Shown here piece by piece: positions 1-7,921 of a stretch of DNA of 42,906 bases (position 1 is the stretch's first letter; each line of letters starts with the position of its first letter). Made by a program: the position numbers and the translations under genes. The notes beneath the pieces are model-generated. The model ran no database searches, was not told the DNA's origin, and saw nothing but the letters and a program-made list of their open reading frames with translations. Source of the DNA: Deltaproteobacteria bacterium UBA6601 (GTDB taxonomy: Bacteria; Myxococcota_A; UBA796; UBA9615); the NCBI GenBank assembly GCA_002433485.1, contig DJIF01000075.1, positions 1 to 42,906 of the forward strand, read 5' to 3'.

Positions 1-915
1 GCCCCTCGCTCCCGCTTCGAGAAAGCAGAGGCCATAGCCTTCCGTGTCGCCACCCCGCTCGGTTCGAGCTGGCATGACCAGCAGGTCCGCCTGCTGCCAC
101 AGGGCTTCTAGATCAGGCTTAGGGGCAAAGCCGACAAAGTGAACCCGCTCAGTGACTCGAAGCCGGCGCGCCAGCGCCCGCAGACGCTGCTCATCGGGAC
201 CCCTGCCGACGATCAGGTACCGAAGTTCTGGGTGACTGGGCGCCAATAAGGCCAAGGCCTCAATGACCCGGTCCTGGCCTTTGCGCGGGATGAGACGGCC
301 CAGGGTCATCAAGGTCTGGCTCAAACCACCAGAATCAGCTCTACACACACCCGGTGCAAGGACCGCAGCAGGCACCCGGACAATGCGCTCCGCGGCGACA
401 CCCCGCCCGCGCAACTCTGCCCCCAACCAATCACTGAGCACAAACCAGCGTGGGACCCGCTGGATGGCGCTCTCCCTGGCCTTTGATCGCTTATCATCCA
501 TCAACGCGGTGATCTCCCGGCCGTGAGCCATGACGCCCAGCACCGGTGCTGGGAGACCGCCTGCCTGCGCGACAGAATCCTCACAGGCTGCCAACAGCTC
601 CCAGCTGGACAGCACCAACCCAGCAGGCTGAAACTCACGCAACAAAACCGGCAAGGCCCGGCGCCAGTGGGCACCACCCCTGCGCCGCCAACTTCTTCCG
701 GGAACCGCCCGGACCTGGTAGGGGTGAGCGCCAGAACTCATGCGGCGGCCTGCTATGGCACGCTCCCGACGCCCGCCACCCCGCGTCCAGACTTCAACTT
801 CGAGACCCCGCTCATCCAAACCGCTAGCCAGAGCGTGGCAAAGGGTGGCCACGCCTCCTTCGATGAAGTCCACCCAGTCGGTCGTGACCAGCGCAACACG
901 GACCGCTGCAGTCAC
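1..915 (-). CDS. Glycosyltransferase family 4 (GT-B), C-terminus off window
   Basis: This is a probable sugar transferase of cell-surface polysaccharide or LPS assembly. The visible 305 codons hold an N-terminal GT-B acceptor domain and most of the C-terminal donor-binding domain. Typical GT4 blocks are TLGRLIPRKGQDRVIEAL, LIVGRGPDEQRL, RVHFVGF and ADLLVMPARTERGGDTEG, followed by EGYGLCFLEA, which carries the Glu pair that binds nucleotide-sugar in the EX7E motif. The start is a GTG whose last bases overlap the TGA stop of the upstream heptosyltransferase (GTGA), which indicates translational coupling at the end of the ffh/glycosyltransferase run. The gene runs off the left edge, so the C-terminus is not seen. 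Donor and acceptor cannot be told from sequence. Confidence 0.88.
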   Translation of the reverse strand, partial: MTAAVRVALVTTDWVDFIEGGVATLCHALASGLDERGLEVEVWTRGGGRRERAIAGRRMSSGAHPYQVRAVPGRSWRRRGGAHWRRALPVLLREFQPAGLVLSSWELLAACEDSVAQAGGLPAPVLGVMAHGREITALMDDKRSKARESAIQRVPRWFVLSDWLGAELRGRGVAAERIVRVPAAVLAPGVCRADSGGLSQTLMTLGRLIPRKGQDRVIEALALLAPSHPELRYLIVGRGPDEQRLRALARRLRVTERVHFVGFAPKPDLEALWQQADLLVMPARTERGGDTEGYGLCFLEAGARG

Positions 916-1931
916 GCTGACCGCCTTCCAGGGGAAGTTAAGCCAATCACCTCTTCAACAACCGCTTCAACCGAAATGTCCTGCATACAGACCTGCTCCC
1001 AACGTGGACATCCACCAGCTCCATGAAGGCTACACGGACGGCACGCAGCAGAACCAGCCAGGGCAACCCCCTGCCCCTGCCAGACCCAGAACCCGGTCTC
1101 TGTCGAGGTGGGACCGAACAGAGCCACCAGCCTGCAGCCCAAGGCTCCAGCAACATGCAGCGGCCCGGTGTCTCCTGCGACGACCAGATCGCAACCAGCC
1201 AGGCGCTGCGCAAGCTGGAGCGGATCAGGCGGACTCGCCGGCCGGGCAAAGTTCAGCTGTTCAAACCCCTCAAACAGCTGGGCATTGTCCGGCCCGGCAA
1301 AAGGCACCACCTCGGCTCCCGTCAAGTCGTGCCAGTGCAGCGCCAGGCGCACAAAACGCTCCACCGGCCAGCGCTTGCTTGGGTGCCCGGCATCGAGCAC
1401 CAGGCCCAATCGGCCGGGCCTTCGATGAGCGGCTCCAGACAGGGAAGCTCTGGGCACAACGCTGGGACAATCGCCAGGGTCCAGCCCCAGCCGACTCAAT
1501 GCTCGCTGGGTGAGCAGCAGATGCCGCTCTGGCCAAGTCCTCAAGGGCGCGTCCCCAGCCAGGCCGGCAGACAATGAGGCGGCCAGGCGCGTCCAGGGGA
1601 GGAAGCCCTTTAGCTGACCTCTGCGAGCCAGGGTCTGCTTTCCTACGCGCAGGTCGAAGCCGTGGCCGGATCGCTGCAATGAACGCCCTAATCGGAAAGA
1701 AGCCGCGACACCGTGCAGATCCAACACCACATCAAAGCTGCCCAACTCTCGCGAACCGCTCGCACCGTGCACCTGGACCGCTGGCAGCAGCCTGGCGAGG
1801 AGCTCGCGGTACCGATCAGCGCAGATCAGATGCACCGAAAGCTCGGCGAAACCGCTCATCCACTGCAGCGCAGGAAGGACCATGACCAGGTCCCCCAGCC
1901 GGCCAAGGCGGATCGCAGCGACCCTGATCAT
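912..1931 (-). CDS. Glycosyltransferase family 9 (heptosyltransferase-like), second copy
   Basis: This 339-residue protein is of the ADP-heptose:LPS heptosyltransferase family (GT9), cytoplasmic, and probably adds a core-type sugar. It begins MIRVAAIRLGRLGDLVMVLP, the usual N-terminal beta strand and glycine loop. The C-terminal half has the donor-site block DTGPLHVAGALGCRLVALFG followed by PTSTETGF, and a Cys cluster (CRPC, then GGCP and VCM) seen in many family members. The frame stays open for about 147 codons further upstream inside the preceding gene, but the homologous N-terminus fixes the start at 1931. That ATG lies one base after the upstream TGA, with GGAG about 10 bases ahead. It is one of two adjacent, diverged GT9 genes. 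The exact sugar is unknown. Confidence 0.88.
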   Translation of the reverse strand: MIRVAAIRLGRLGDLVMVLPALQWMSGFAELSVHLICADRYRELLARLLPAVQVHGASGSRELGSFDVVLDLHGVAASFRLGRSLQRSGHGFDLRVGKQTLARRGQLKGFLPWTRLAASLSAGLAGDAPLRTWPERHLLLTQRALSRLGLDPGDCPSVVPRASLSGAAHRRPGRLGLVLDAGHPSKRWPVERFVRLALHWHDLTGAEVVPFAGPDNAQLFEGFEQLNFARPASPPDPLQLAQRLAGCDLVVAGDTGPLHVAGALGCRLVALFGPTSTETGFWVWQGQGVALAGSAACRPCSLHGAGGCPRWEQVCMQDISVEAVVEEVIGLTSPGRRSA

Positions 1932-1932
1932 C

Positions 1933-2952
1933 TCAAACCGCTCCAGGCGGGGGTCCAGCACGCAGCTTAAGAAGCCCTGCAACTTCATCAGGATCATGCC
2001 CCATACAGGCATGAGGCAGCGCAGCGGCACAGGGCGACCGGTAGCAGGGCGCGCACGACAGGTCACGCCCTCCCCAAACAACCGTGCCACCGCTGGGTGC
2101 ATGCCGAGCGGGGTCAGTAGGGCCAAACAGAACGATCGGCTCCAGTCCAGCCGCTGCCGCCAGATGAGCCAATCCAGTATCGCAGAGAAGCTGGCGGCCC
2201 ACACAGTCTGCCAGCGACACCCAGGCCGCCGGACTAAGGGTGGAATCACCAGCCAGCACCGGTGCCTCCAGCGCAGTCCCCAGCTCGGCTGCAAGCCGAT
2301 AGTCCTCGTCACCAGGACCACCGGTAACAATGGGGCGGGCTTTGGCAGACCGCAGCAGCCTGCCGAGCTCAAGCCAATCGTTCATAGCCCACCGCTTGGT
2401 GGCGAGTCCTGCACTGTATGGATGCAGCAACAAGGTAGGCCGGCCCGTGGACAACCAGGCATCACGGCCCCGATCTCGGCCAGGTGCACCTAAGGTGTAG
2501 CGACGATCAGCAGGCCCAAAGCGCTCCGTACCGACCAGCGACTGAACAACATGGCGCGCCACCCTCTCATATGCATCAGCTTGATGTTCGCCAGGGAGCA
2601 AGCTTGGCAGACCCTGACTCGGAAGAGCCTGGTCTGGCCCTGCGACCCGCTGCGAAAGCAACCAGCCGCGGCCATCACTCGGCAGACCTATGAGTTGTCG
2701 CAGGCCGGCCTTCCGAGCAGCCAGGGCGACCCGCATGGAAGGAGCCAACAAGACCGCGACGGAGTACTTTGCCGACACAAATGCAGCCGACCCCCTTTGC
2801 CACGACCCCTGATCTGCAAGCAGGTCGAGGATGAGTTGACTGGGGCAGACCAGGCGAACTCGGCTGCCGGGAACTGCAGCCAGCAGTCGCAGCGCCCCCA
2901 GGCAGAGCACGGCATCGCCGAGGTGCTTTGGCACGGCAACCTGAATCAGCAC
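1933..2952 (-). CDS. Glycosyltransferase family 9 (heptosyltransferase-like), first copy
   Basis: This 339-residue GT9 protein resembles WaaF/RfaF-type heptosyltransferases. Seen in the sequence are an N-terminal VAVPKHLGDAVLCLGALRLL strand-loop-helix, a LLLHPYSAGLATKRWAMNDW block, GGPGDEDY, and the donor-site segment CDTGLAHLAAAAGLEPIVLF followed by GPTDPARHAP. A C-terminal CAPCYRSPC and HACM cysteine group follows. It sits 32 bases after ffh and one base before the second GT9 gene, so the three glycosyltransferases are probably read through from the ffh transcript. Assignment to the inner core of LPS is inference from the family. The specificity could differ. Confidence 0.87.
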   Translation of the reverse strand: MLIQVAVPKHLGDAVLCLGALRLLAAVPGSRVRLVCPSQLILDLLADQGSWQRGSAAFVSAKYSVAVLLAPSMRVALAARKAGLRQLIGLPSDGRGWLLSQRVAGPDQALPSQGLPSLLPGEHQADAYERVARHVVQSLVGTERFGPADRRYTLGAPGRDRGRDAWLSTGRPTLLLHPYSAGLATKRWAMNDWLELGRLLRSAKARPIVTGGPGDEDYRLAAELGTALEAPVLAGDSTLSPAAWVSLADCVGRQLLCDTGLAHLAAAAGLEPIVLFGPTDPARHAPSGGTVVWGGRDLSCAPCYRSPCAAALPHACMGHDPDEVAGLLKLRAGPPPGAV

Positions 2953-2984
2953 GATGTAAGCCAGGCCCGCCGCAGGGAACGCCG

Positions 2985-4550
2985 CTAGCGGCGACGATTC
3001 TTCTTTCGCGCCTTACGGGCCTTTTTTCGTTGCGCTTTCTTCTTGGCAAGATCGACGCTGCGCTTGCCGCTGCCGGCCCCGGCCCCGAGGCCGAGCGCGC
3101 CGAGGTTCTGGCCGCCCGCCATCTCCTGCAAGCCTTGGAGCATAGCCGGGTTGATGTTCAAGCCCTGACGCCGTAGGCGGGCCAGGCCCTGCGCCTGTCG
3201 CAAACCAGGGACACGACCCAGAAGGCCGGTCGCCTTACCCATCTCCTTCATCATGACCCGAGCCATCTTAAAGCGTTCCAGCAGCTCCTTCACATCCTTA
3301 CGGGTGCGACCGGAGCCTCTCGCTATGCGCTGAATCCGACCATCTCCAATGACATCCGGATTACGCCGCTCAGTGCGGGTCATAGAATTGCAGATCGCCT
3401 CAATCCGAACCAACTCGCGATCATCAAACTTGGTGCCCTTGGGTAGCATGTCGCCGACCATAGGCATCTTCTCGAAGACCTCTTGCAAGGGGCCCATCTT
3501 CTGGATCGTGCGCATCTGCTCAAGAAAGTCATCAAAGTTGAAGTCGCCTTTGAGCATCTTCTCGGCGTCGGCTTCAGCCTTCTCGGCGTCTACGACCTCC
3601 TCGAAGTCCTTCATCAAGCCGACCACATCACCCATCCCAAGGATGCGAGACGCCACTCCTTCGGGGCGGAACTCCTCAAGACGATCAAGTTCCTCGCCCA
3701 TGCCGATGAACTTGATCGGAACCCCTGTAACCTCCTTTATGGAGAGCGCCGCGCCACCGCGAGCGTCACCGTCAAGCTTGGTCAGCACAAAGCCGCTCAA
3801 CGACAGTCGCTCATGGAAAGAACGTGCAGTGCGAACCGCATCCTGACCAATCATGGCATCGCAAACAAACAGCACGTTGCGCGGTTGAGTGCGAGCATGA
3901 ATAGCGTCGAGTTCAGCCATCATCTCGTCATCAATGGCGAGGCGACCGGCGGTGTCCAGGATCACCACATCACGGCCGACGCTGGCCGCCTGGGTCATGG
4001 CCATCTCGCAGAGATCAGGCGGACTTAAGCCCTTTAGGGAAAACACCGGAATATCCAGCTGGCGGCCCAGCACCATGAGTTGCTCTACGGCTGCCGGACG
4101 ATAAGTGTCGGCAGCGACCAGCATGGGCTTCTTGCCCTTCACTTCCTTGAGGAAACGCGCCAGCTTGCCGGTAGTGGTGGTCTTACCGGAGCCCTGCAGC
4201 CCCACCATCATCACCGCAGTAGGACCCTTGTTGGAGTACTCCAGTTCAGCGTCCACAGGACCCATCAGCTGACAGAGCTCTTCGTTGCAGATGCGCACGA
4301 AGTGGTCACCAGGAGTGACCTTGACCGGCTCCCGACTCTTGGTCTTGGCCTTAACCTGAACGATCTCGCCCAGAGCCTTCTCAGTCACCCGACTCAAAAA
4401 GCCATTAGCCACCTGATAGTCGACATCGGCCTCAAGCAAAGACACCCGAATGGCACGGACCGCCTCGCTGATATCGTCTTCAGTAATGCGTGCCTGGCCC
4501 TGGAGCTTGAGGCGGACATCGCGGAAGCCGTTGGTAAGGGTGTCAAGCAT
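2985..4550 (-). CDS. ffh: Signal recognition particle protein Ffh
   Basis: SRP54/Ffh is the GTPase that binds 4.5S RNA and signal sequences of nascent inner-membrane proteins and docks them on FtsY. The 521 residues show the N domain, then the G domain with P-loop GLQGSGKTTTTGK near residues 118-130, DTAGR, the TKLDGDARGG segment and GMGEELDRLEEF. The Met-rich M domain follows (KMARVMMKEMGK and GRIQRIARGSGRTRKDV, the RNA-binding helix-turn-helix). The tail is strongly basic (KKKAQRKKARKARKKNRRR), longer than in Escherichia coli. It lies between dut and the glycosyltransferases, 43 bases after dut, and is probably in the same transcript. A 13-base palindrome at the dut stop is the only structure in that gap. 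Confidence 0.97.
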   Translation of the reverse strand: MLDTLTNGFRDVRLKLQGQARITEDDISEAVRAIRVSLLEADVDYQVANGFLSRVTEKALGEIVQVKAKTKSREPVKVTPGDHFVRICNEELCQLMGPVDAELEYSNKGPTAVMMVGLQGSGKTTTTGKLARFLKEVKGKKPMLVAADTYRPAAVEQLMVLGRQLDIPVFSLKGLSPPDLCEMAMTQAASVGRDVVILDTAGRLAIDDEMMAELDAIHARTQPRNVLFVCDAMIGQDAVRTARSFHERLSLSGFVLTKLDGDARGGAALSIKEVTGVPIKFIGMGEELDRLEEFRPEGVASRILGMGDVVGLMKDFEEVVDAEKAEADAEKMLKGDFNFDDFLEQMRTIQKMGPLQEVFEKMPMVGDMLPKGTKFDDRELVRIEAICNSMTRTERRNPDVIGDGRIQRIARGSGRTRKDVKELLERFKMARVMMKEMGKATGLLGRVPGLRQAQGLARLRRQGLNINPAMLQGLQEMAGGQNLGALGLGAGAGSGKRSVDLAKKKAQRKKARKARKKNRRR

Positions 4551-4588
4551 CTAAACAGTCCATCTCTAGGAGAAGCGGGATAGTAGCA

Positions 4589-4601
4589 GGGCCTCAGGCC
4601 C
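4589..4601 (-). other. GC-rich palindrome at the dut stop codon
   Basis: The bases GGGCCTCAGGCCC form a perfect 6-bp inverted repeat around one base and overlap the dut TGA. No T-run follows on the minus strand, so an intrinsic terminator is not supported. It may be a small attenuating or RNA-stabilising hairpin between dut and ffh, or chance in GC-rich DNA. Confidence 0.3.
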
Positions 4602-5052
4602 CAGTGGAGCCAAAGCCACCAGCTCCACGGACCGTTTCGTCCAGCTGATGGACCTGCTCTACCTGAACTCTGGGAACCTGCGCCACCACAAGCTGGGCGA
4701 TGCGCATGCCCCTCTCTACGACAAAATCCTCAGAACCGAGGTTCGCCAGCAGCACCTTCACCTCACCTCGATAATCGGCATCGATGGTTCCAGGCGCATT
4801 AATGACAGTGATACCGTGGCGAAAAGCCAGGCCAGATCTTGGGCGAACCTGTATCTCAAAGCCTGTTGGGACCGCCATAGCAAAGCCTGTTGGGACCGCA
4901 ACCCGATCCCCCGGGCTGACCACGAGAGGCCCATCAACAGCTGCACAGACATCCATTCCGGCAGCCTCTGCGCTCATCTGGCGAGGCATGGGGAGCTCAG
5001 CGTCCCGCTCCGGTCTGAGTCTACAGACCCGAAGCGGGACGACTGAATTCAT
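4594..5052 (-). CDS. dut: dUTP diphosphatase
   Basis: This enzyme hydrolyses dUTP to dUMP and pyrophosphate, keeping uracil out of DNA and supplying dTMP synthesis. The 152 residues are normal length for the trimeric all-beta family. Conserved motifs are in order: AGMDVCAA (motif 1), VRPRSGLA (2), GTIDADYRGE with the catalytic Asp (3), RIAQLVV (4) and GAGGFGSTG (5, the C-terminal arm closing over substrate). Residues 53-65 contain VPTGF twice, encoded by two identical 19-base stretches (see findings). The family normally has a similar VPTG..IALPPG segment, so length is not altered. It lies 15 bases after pnp and just before ffh. Confidence 0.96.
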   Translation of the reverse strand: MNSVVPLRVCRLRPERDAELPMPRQMSAEAAGMDVCAAVDGPLVVSPGDRVAVPTGFAMAVPTGFEIQVRPRSGLAFRHGITVINAPGTIDADYRGEVKVLLANLGSEDFVVERGMRIAQLVVAQVPRVQVEQVHQLDETVRGAGGFGSTGA

Positions 5053-5067
5053 ACTCGCCAGCTCCGC

Positions 5068-7206
5068 TCAGGCCTGAGCGGTCTCGCCGCCGCCGAGGGT
5101 CTCACCCAAAGCAGCACGCCGAGACAGTCGGATCTTGCCCGACTTGTCGACGTCAATGCACTTCACCAGCACCTCTTCCCCCTCCTGGAGGATGTCGGTA
5201 ACGGTGTTGACCCGGCTATTAGCCAGCTCACTGATGTGCACCAGACCATCGGTGTTGGCAAAGATCTCCACAAAGGCACCAAAATCGACGACCTTCTTGA
5301 CTATGCCCAGATAGAGCTTGCCAATCTCGGCCTCCTGAGTCAGCTCCCGAACCATGCGGATCGCAGCCTGGCAGGCCTCACCGTCCGGCGAGGAGATGGT
5401 CACCACCCCAACACCGGTTGAGTCGTCAACGTTGACCGTGGCCCCCGTCGCCTCTTGGATGCCCTTGATGGTCTTGCCTCCGGGGCCGATAACGTCGCGC
5501 ACCCGGTTCTGCTTGATCTCAAGGGTGTGAATTCGCGGCGCATAGGGGCTGAGTTCCTCGCGACCAGTGGAAATCACCTCATTCATCTTGTCGAGAATGT
5601 GGCTACGCGCTTCACGGGCCTGGCCCAGCGCCTTGCGCATGATCTCAGAGCTGACGCCCTTGATCTTGGTGTCCATCTGGAAGGCAGTCACGCCCTTCTT
5701 GGTGCCAGTCACCTTGAAGTCCATGTCGCCGAGATGATCTTCATCACCCGAGATGTCAGAGAGGACTGCATAACGGTCACCCTCCTTAATCAGGCCCATG
5801 GCGATACCAGCCACCGGCTCCTGCGTCGGAACGCCAGCATCCATCATGGCCAGAGAAGCACCGCAGACCGAAGCCATCGACGAAGAGCCGTTGCTCTCGG
5901 TGATGTCCGAGACCACCCGAATCACATAGGGGTAGCCCTCGGTGGGAATCACCGGCACGACAGCGCGGCGCGCGAGCGCACCATGACCGATCTCACGACG
6001 GCCAGGACCCGACATGCGGCGGCACTCACCGACCGAATAGGACGGGAAGTTGTAGTGCAGCATGAAACGATTCCAGCCCTGCTCATCAAGTTCATCGATG
6101 CGCTGCTCATCCACTCGCGTGCCCAGGGTGCAGGTCACCAGAGCCTGGGTCTCACCACGGGTAAAGAGCGCTGAGCCATGGGTGCGAGGAAGCACGCCTA
6201 CCTCAACGTCGATGTTGCGGACCTCATCCACCGCTCGTCCATCGAGGCGAACCCCGGTGTCAAGCAATCGGTTTCGCATCAGCGACTTGAACAGCTTGCC
6301 GTGAAGGTCACCGAGGACTGCGCGCCGCTCACCCTGCTCCGAATCGGTTGCCGAATCGTCCAGAGCGAGGTCGGCCCGGATCTGCTCCTTGACCGCCTTG
6401 ACCGCATCCTTGCGCTCATGCTTTCCAAGGATGTCAAAGGTAGCGGAGGTGGCATCGCTATAGTTCTTGGCTACCTGCTCAAACAGAGCGCTGGTGTCAG
6501 GCAGCTCAGGAGCAACCATCTTGGTCTTGCCCACCGCAGCAACCAGCTCTTCTTGTAGGGTAATGAGCGGCTGTGCAGCATCAAAAGCGAACTCGAGTCC
6601 GGCAACGATGTCGTCCTCACTGGCCTCCTGCATACCACCCTCAACCATGGTGATGGCGTCACGAGACGCAGCAACGACCATGTCAAAGTCACTGTTAGCG
6701 AGCTGATCAGTGGTCGGATTAGCAATCCACTCACCATTGACTCGACCAACCCGAATGCCGGCGATGGGGCCGTCAAAGGGTACATCGGAGATGCAAGTGG
6801 CCGCAGATGCACCGGTCAGGGCCAGGACATCGGTAGCGTTCTGCTGATCGTGGGACACCACAAAGGCAAGGACCTGAATCTCAGCACGCCAGCTCTTAGG
6901 GAAAAGCGGTCGAATCGGACGGTCCATCATCCGAGCCACGAGAATGCTCTTGGGACCGGGACGGCCCTCGCGCTTGAAGTAACCGCCAGGAATCCGGCCC
7001 GCAGCAGCGGACATGGGGCGATAGTCACAGGTCAAGGGCAGGAAGTCTGTGCCGGGACGGGCCTCCTTAGAACCGGTGGCCGCGACCAGCACGACCGACT
7101 CGCCGTAGCGAACCAGCACAGCGCCGCCCGCCTGCTTGGCGATACGGCCGGTTTCGATGGAGAGGGTCTTGCCGTTGATCTCAACGGACTTAATGGTGGT
7201 TGCCAT
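5068..7206 (-). CDS. pnp: Polyribonucleotide nucleotidyltransferase (PNPase)
   Basis: PNPase is a phosphorolytic 3'-to-5' exoribonuclease and degradosome component. The 712 residues show two RNase PH-like domains: the first with RIPGGYFKREGRPG, the second with FPSYSVGECRRMSGPGRREI and the catalytic Asp region GDMDFKVTGTKKGVTAFQMD. A KH domain follows (VRDVIGPGGKTIKGI), then a C-terminal S1 RNA-binding domain (GIVKKVVDFGAFVEIF and DGLVHISELANSRV). Start ATG 7206 has AAAGG about 11 bases upstream. The rpsO-pnp order is the classical one. The 250-base leader between the genes carries hairpins that could be targets for processing, as in other bacteria where PNPase autoregulates. That last point is inference. 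Confidence 0.97.
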   Translation of the reverse strand: MATTIKSVEINGKTLSIETGRIAKQAGGAVLVRYGESVVLVAATGSKEARPGTDFLPLTCDYRPMSAAAGRIPGGYFKREGRPGPKSILVARMMDRPIRPLFPKSWRAEIQVLAFVVSHDQQNATDVLALTGASAATCISDVPFDGPIAGIRVGRVNGEWIANPTTDQLANSDFDMVVAASRDAITMVEGGMQEASEDDIVAGLEFAFDAAQPLITLQEELVAAVGKTKMVAPELPDTSALFEQVAKNYSDATSATFDILGKHERKDAVKAVKEQIRADLALDDSATDSEQGERRAVLGDLHGKLFKSLMRNRLLDTGVRLDGRAVDEVRNIDVEVGVLPRTHGSALFTRGETQALVTCTLGTRVDEQRIDELDEQGWNRFMLHYNFPSYSVGECRRMSGPGRREIGHGALARRAVVPVIPTEGYPYVIRVVSDITESNGSSSMASVCGASLAMMDAGVPTQEPVAGIAMGLIKEGDRYAVLSDISGDEDHLGDMDFKVTGTKKGVTAFQMDTKIKGVSSEIMRKALGQAREARSHILDKMNEVISTGREELSPYAPRIHTLEIKQNRVRDVIGPGGKTIKGIQEATGATVNVDDSTGVGVVTISSPDGEACQAAIRMVRELTQEAEIGKLYLGIVKKVVDFGAFVEIFANTDGLVHISELANSRVNTVTDILQEGEEVLVKCIDVDKSGKIRLSRRAALGETLGGGETAQA

Positions 7207-7404
7207 AGTGGCATTACCTTTCTGACGCGATCAGCGGCCCCAAGGCCCGGTCCCTTGACCGATGCGTCTCCACAATGGAGCGGCGCCACTTATGGTGATC
7301 TCCCCGAGCACTGCAACCGATCGCGAGGTCACAGCGGACATTCTCAAGGAGGTCGGGCTGCCCTCTTTGCCCCGTCGCGGGAGAGGACAAACACCGTTCG
7401 TCAA

Positions 7405-7438
7405 GGAGCCGGTCGGCTCCTGGCGCAGCACCTGCTGC
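7405..7438 (-). other. Two adjacent hairpins in the rpsO-pnp spacer
   Basis: On the minus-strand RNA a GCAGCA-GG-TGCTGC hairpin (7425-7438) is followed four bases later by GGAGCC-GACC-GGCTCC (7405-7420), both perfect 6-bp stems. A run of eight U (7442-7449) lies just upstream of them, not downstream, so this is not an ordinary Rho-independent terminator. In Escherichia coli the equivalent spacer holds a partial terminator and an RNase III-cleaved hairpin. A similar processing role here is possible. The rest of the spacer (7207-7404) shows only the pnp ribosome-binding site. Confidence 0.45.
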
Positions 7439-7456
7439 ACCAAAAAAAATAGATAG

Positions 7457-7720
7457 CTACTTGCGCAACCCGAGTTCGCCGAGGATCGCCTTGTAGCGCG
7501 GGAAATAACCCTTCTTCAGGTAATCCAGCAGGCCACGACGTCGCGCCACCATCATCAACAGACCACGACGACTGGCGTGGTCCTTGTGATGGGTGCGAAA
7601 GTGCTCAGTCAGGTGATTGATGCGCTCAGTCAGGAGTGCGATCTGGATCTCGGGAGATCCGGTATCACCTTCCGACTGGGCGAACTTCTTGATCAGTTCT
7701 GTCTTGCGTTCAGGGGTCAT
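7457..7720 (-). CDS. rpsO: 30S ribosomal protein S15
   Basis: Primary-binding small-subunit protein that contacts the three-way junction of 16S rRNA. The 87-residue product begins MTPERKTELIKKFAQSE and contains the family signature around HFRTHHKDHASRRGL, followed by LLMMVARRRGLLDYLKK. Start 7720 has a strong GGAGGAG ribosome-binding site 7 bases ahead. An extension to 7768 is open but not supported by the family length. It lies between truB and pnp and has its own probable promoter. The leader contains structures next to the ribosome-binding site, in keeping with the known habit of S15 of repressing its own translation. Confidence 0.97.
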   Translation of the reverse strand: MTPERKTELIKKFAQSEGDTGSPEIQIALLTERINHLTEHFRTHHKDHASRRGLLMMVARRRGLLDYLKKGYFPRYKAILGELGLRK

Positions 7721-7733
7721 TGCATTCTCCTCC

Positions 7734-7788
7734 GCCGGCGCCGGCCCCGTACAATTCGGGAATCGCACACCGCAGATGTGATTTGCGG
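7734..7788 (-). promoter_or_regulatory. Structured rpsO leader, possible S15 autoregulatory site
   Basis: Reading the minus strand, the expected 5' leader has a CCGCA-N9-TGCGG hairpin (7770-7788). Closer to the gene is the perfect 12-base palindrome GCCGGCGCCGGC (7734-7745), directly before the GGAGGAG ribosome-binding site. S15 leaders of many bacteria fold near the start codon and are bound by S15. The structure here is seen. The regulatory role is inferred. Confidence 0.4.
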
Positions 7789-7791
7789 CGG

Positions 7792-7820
7792 AGGGTAGAG
7801 GCGGATCCCTGCGAAGTCAA
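7792..7820 (-). promoter_or_regulatory. Sigma-70-type promoter for rpsO
   Basis: On the minus strand TTGACT (7815-7820) and TACCCT (7792-7797) are separated by exactly 17 bases. The start of transcription would be near 7785, giving a leader of about 65 bases before rpsO. The -35 box is good and the -10 box moderate. Confidence 0.5.
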
Positions 7821-7921
7821 TGCCCGATCGGCTTCCAGTCGTCCAATCAGCTGAGCAAAAGTCGAAGCAGACTCTCACCGGGACCAAGGAAAAGACAAGA
7901 AAATCCTTTTAATTTAGATGC

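Noticed and set aside
523..1577. Plus-strand open frames over the glycosyltransferase genes
   Set aside because: Pro/Ala/Arg-rich antisense shadows. The minus frames carry clear GT4 and GT9 motifs.
1932..2372. N-terminal extension of the second GT9 gene inside the first
   Set aside because: The family N-terminus begins at 1931 and the extra 147 codons duplicate the coding space of the upstream gene in another frame.
5455..6174. 239-codon plus-strand frame opposite pnp
   Set aside because: Antisense of a highly conserved gene, with no family match or start signal.
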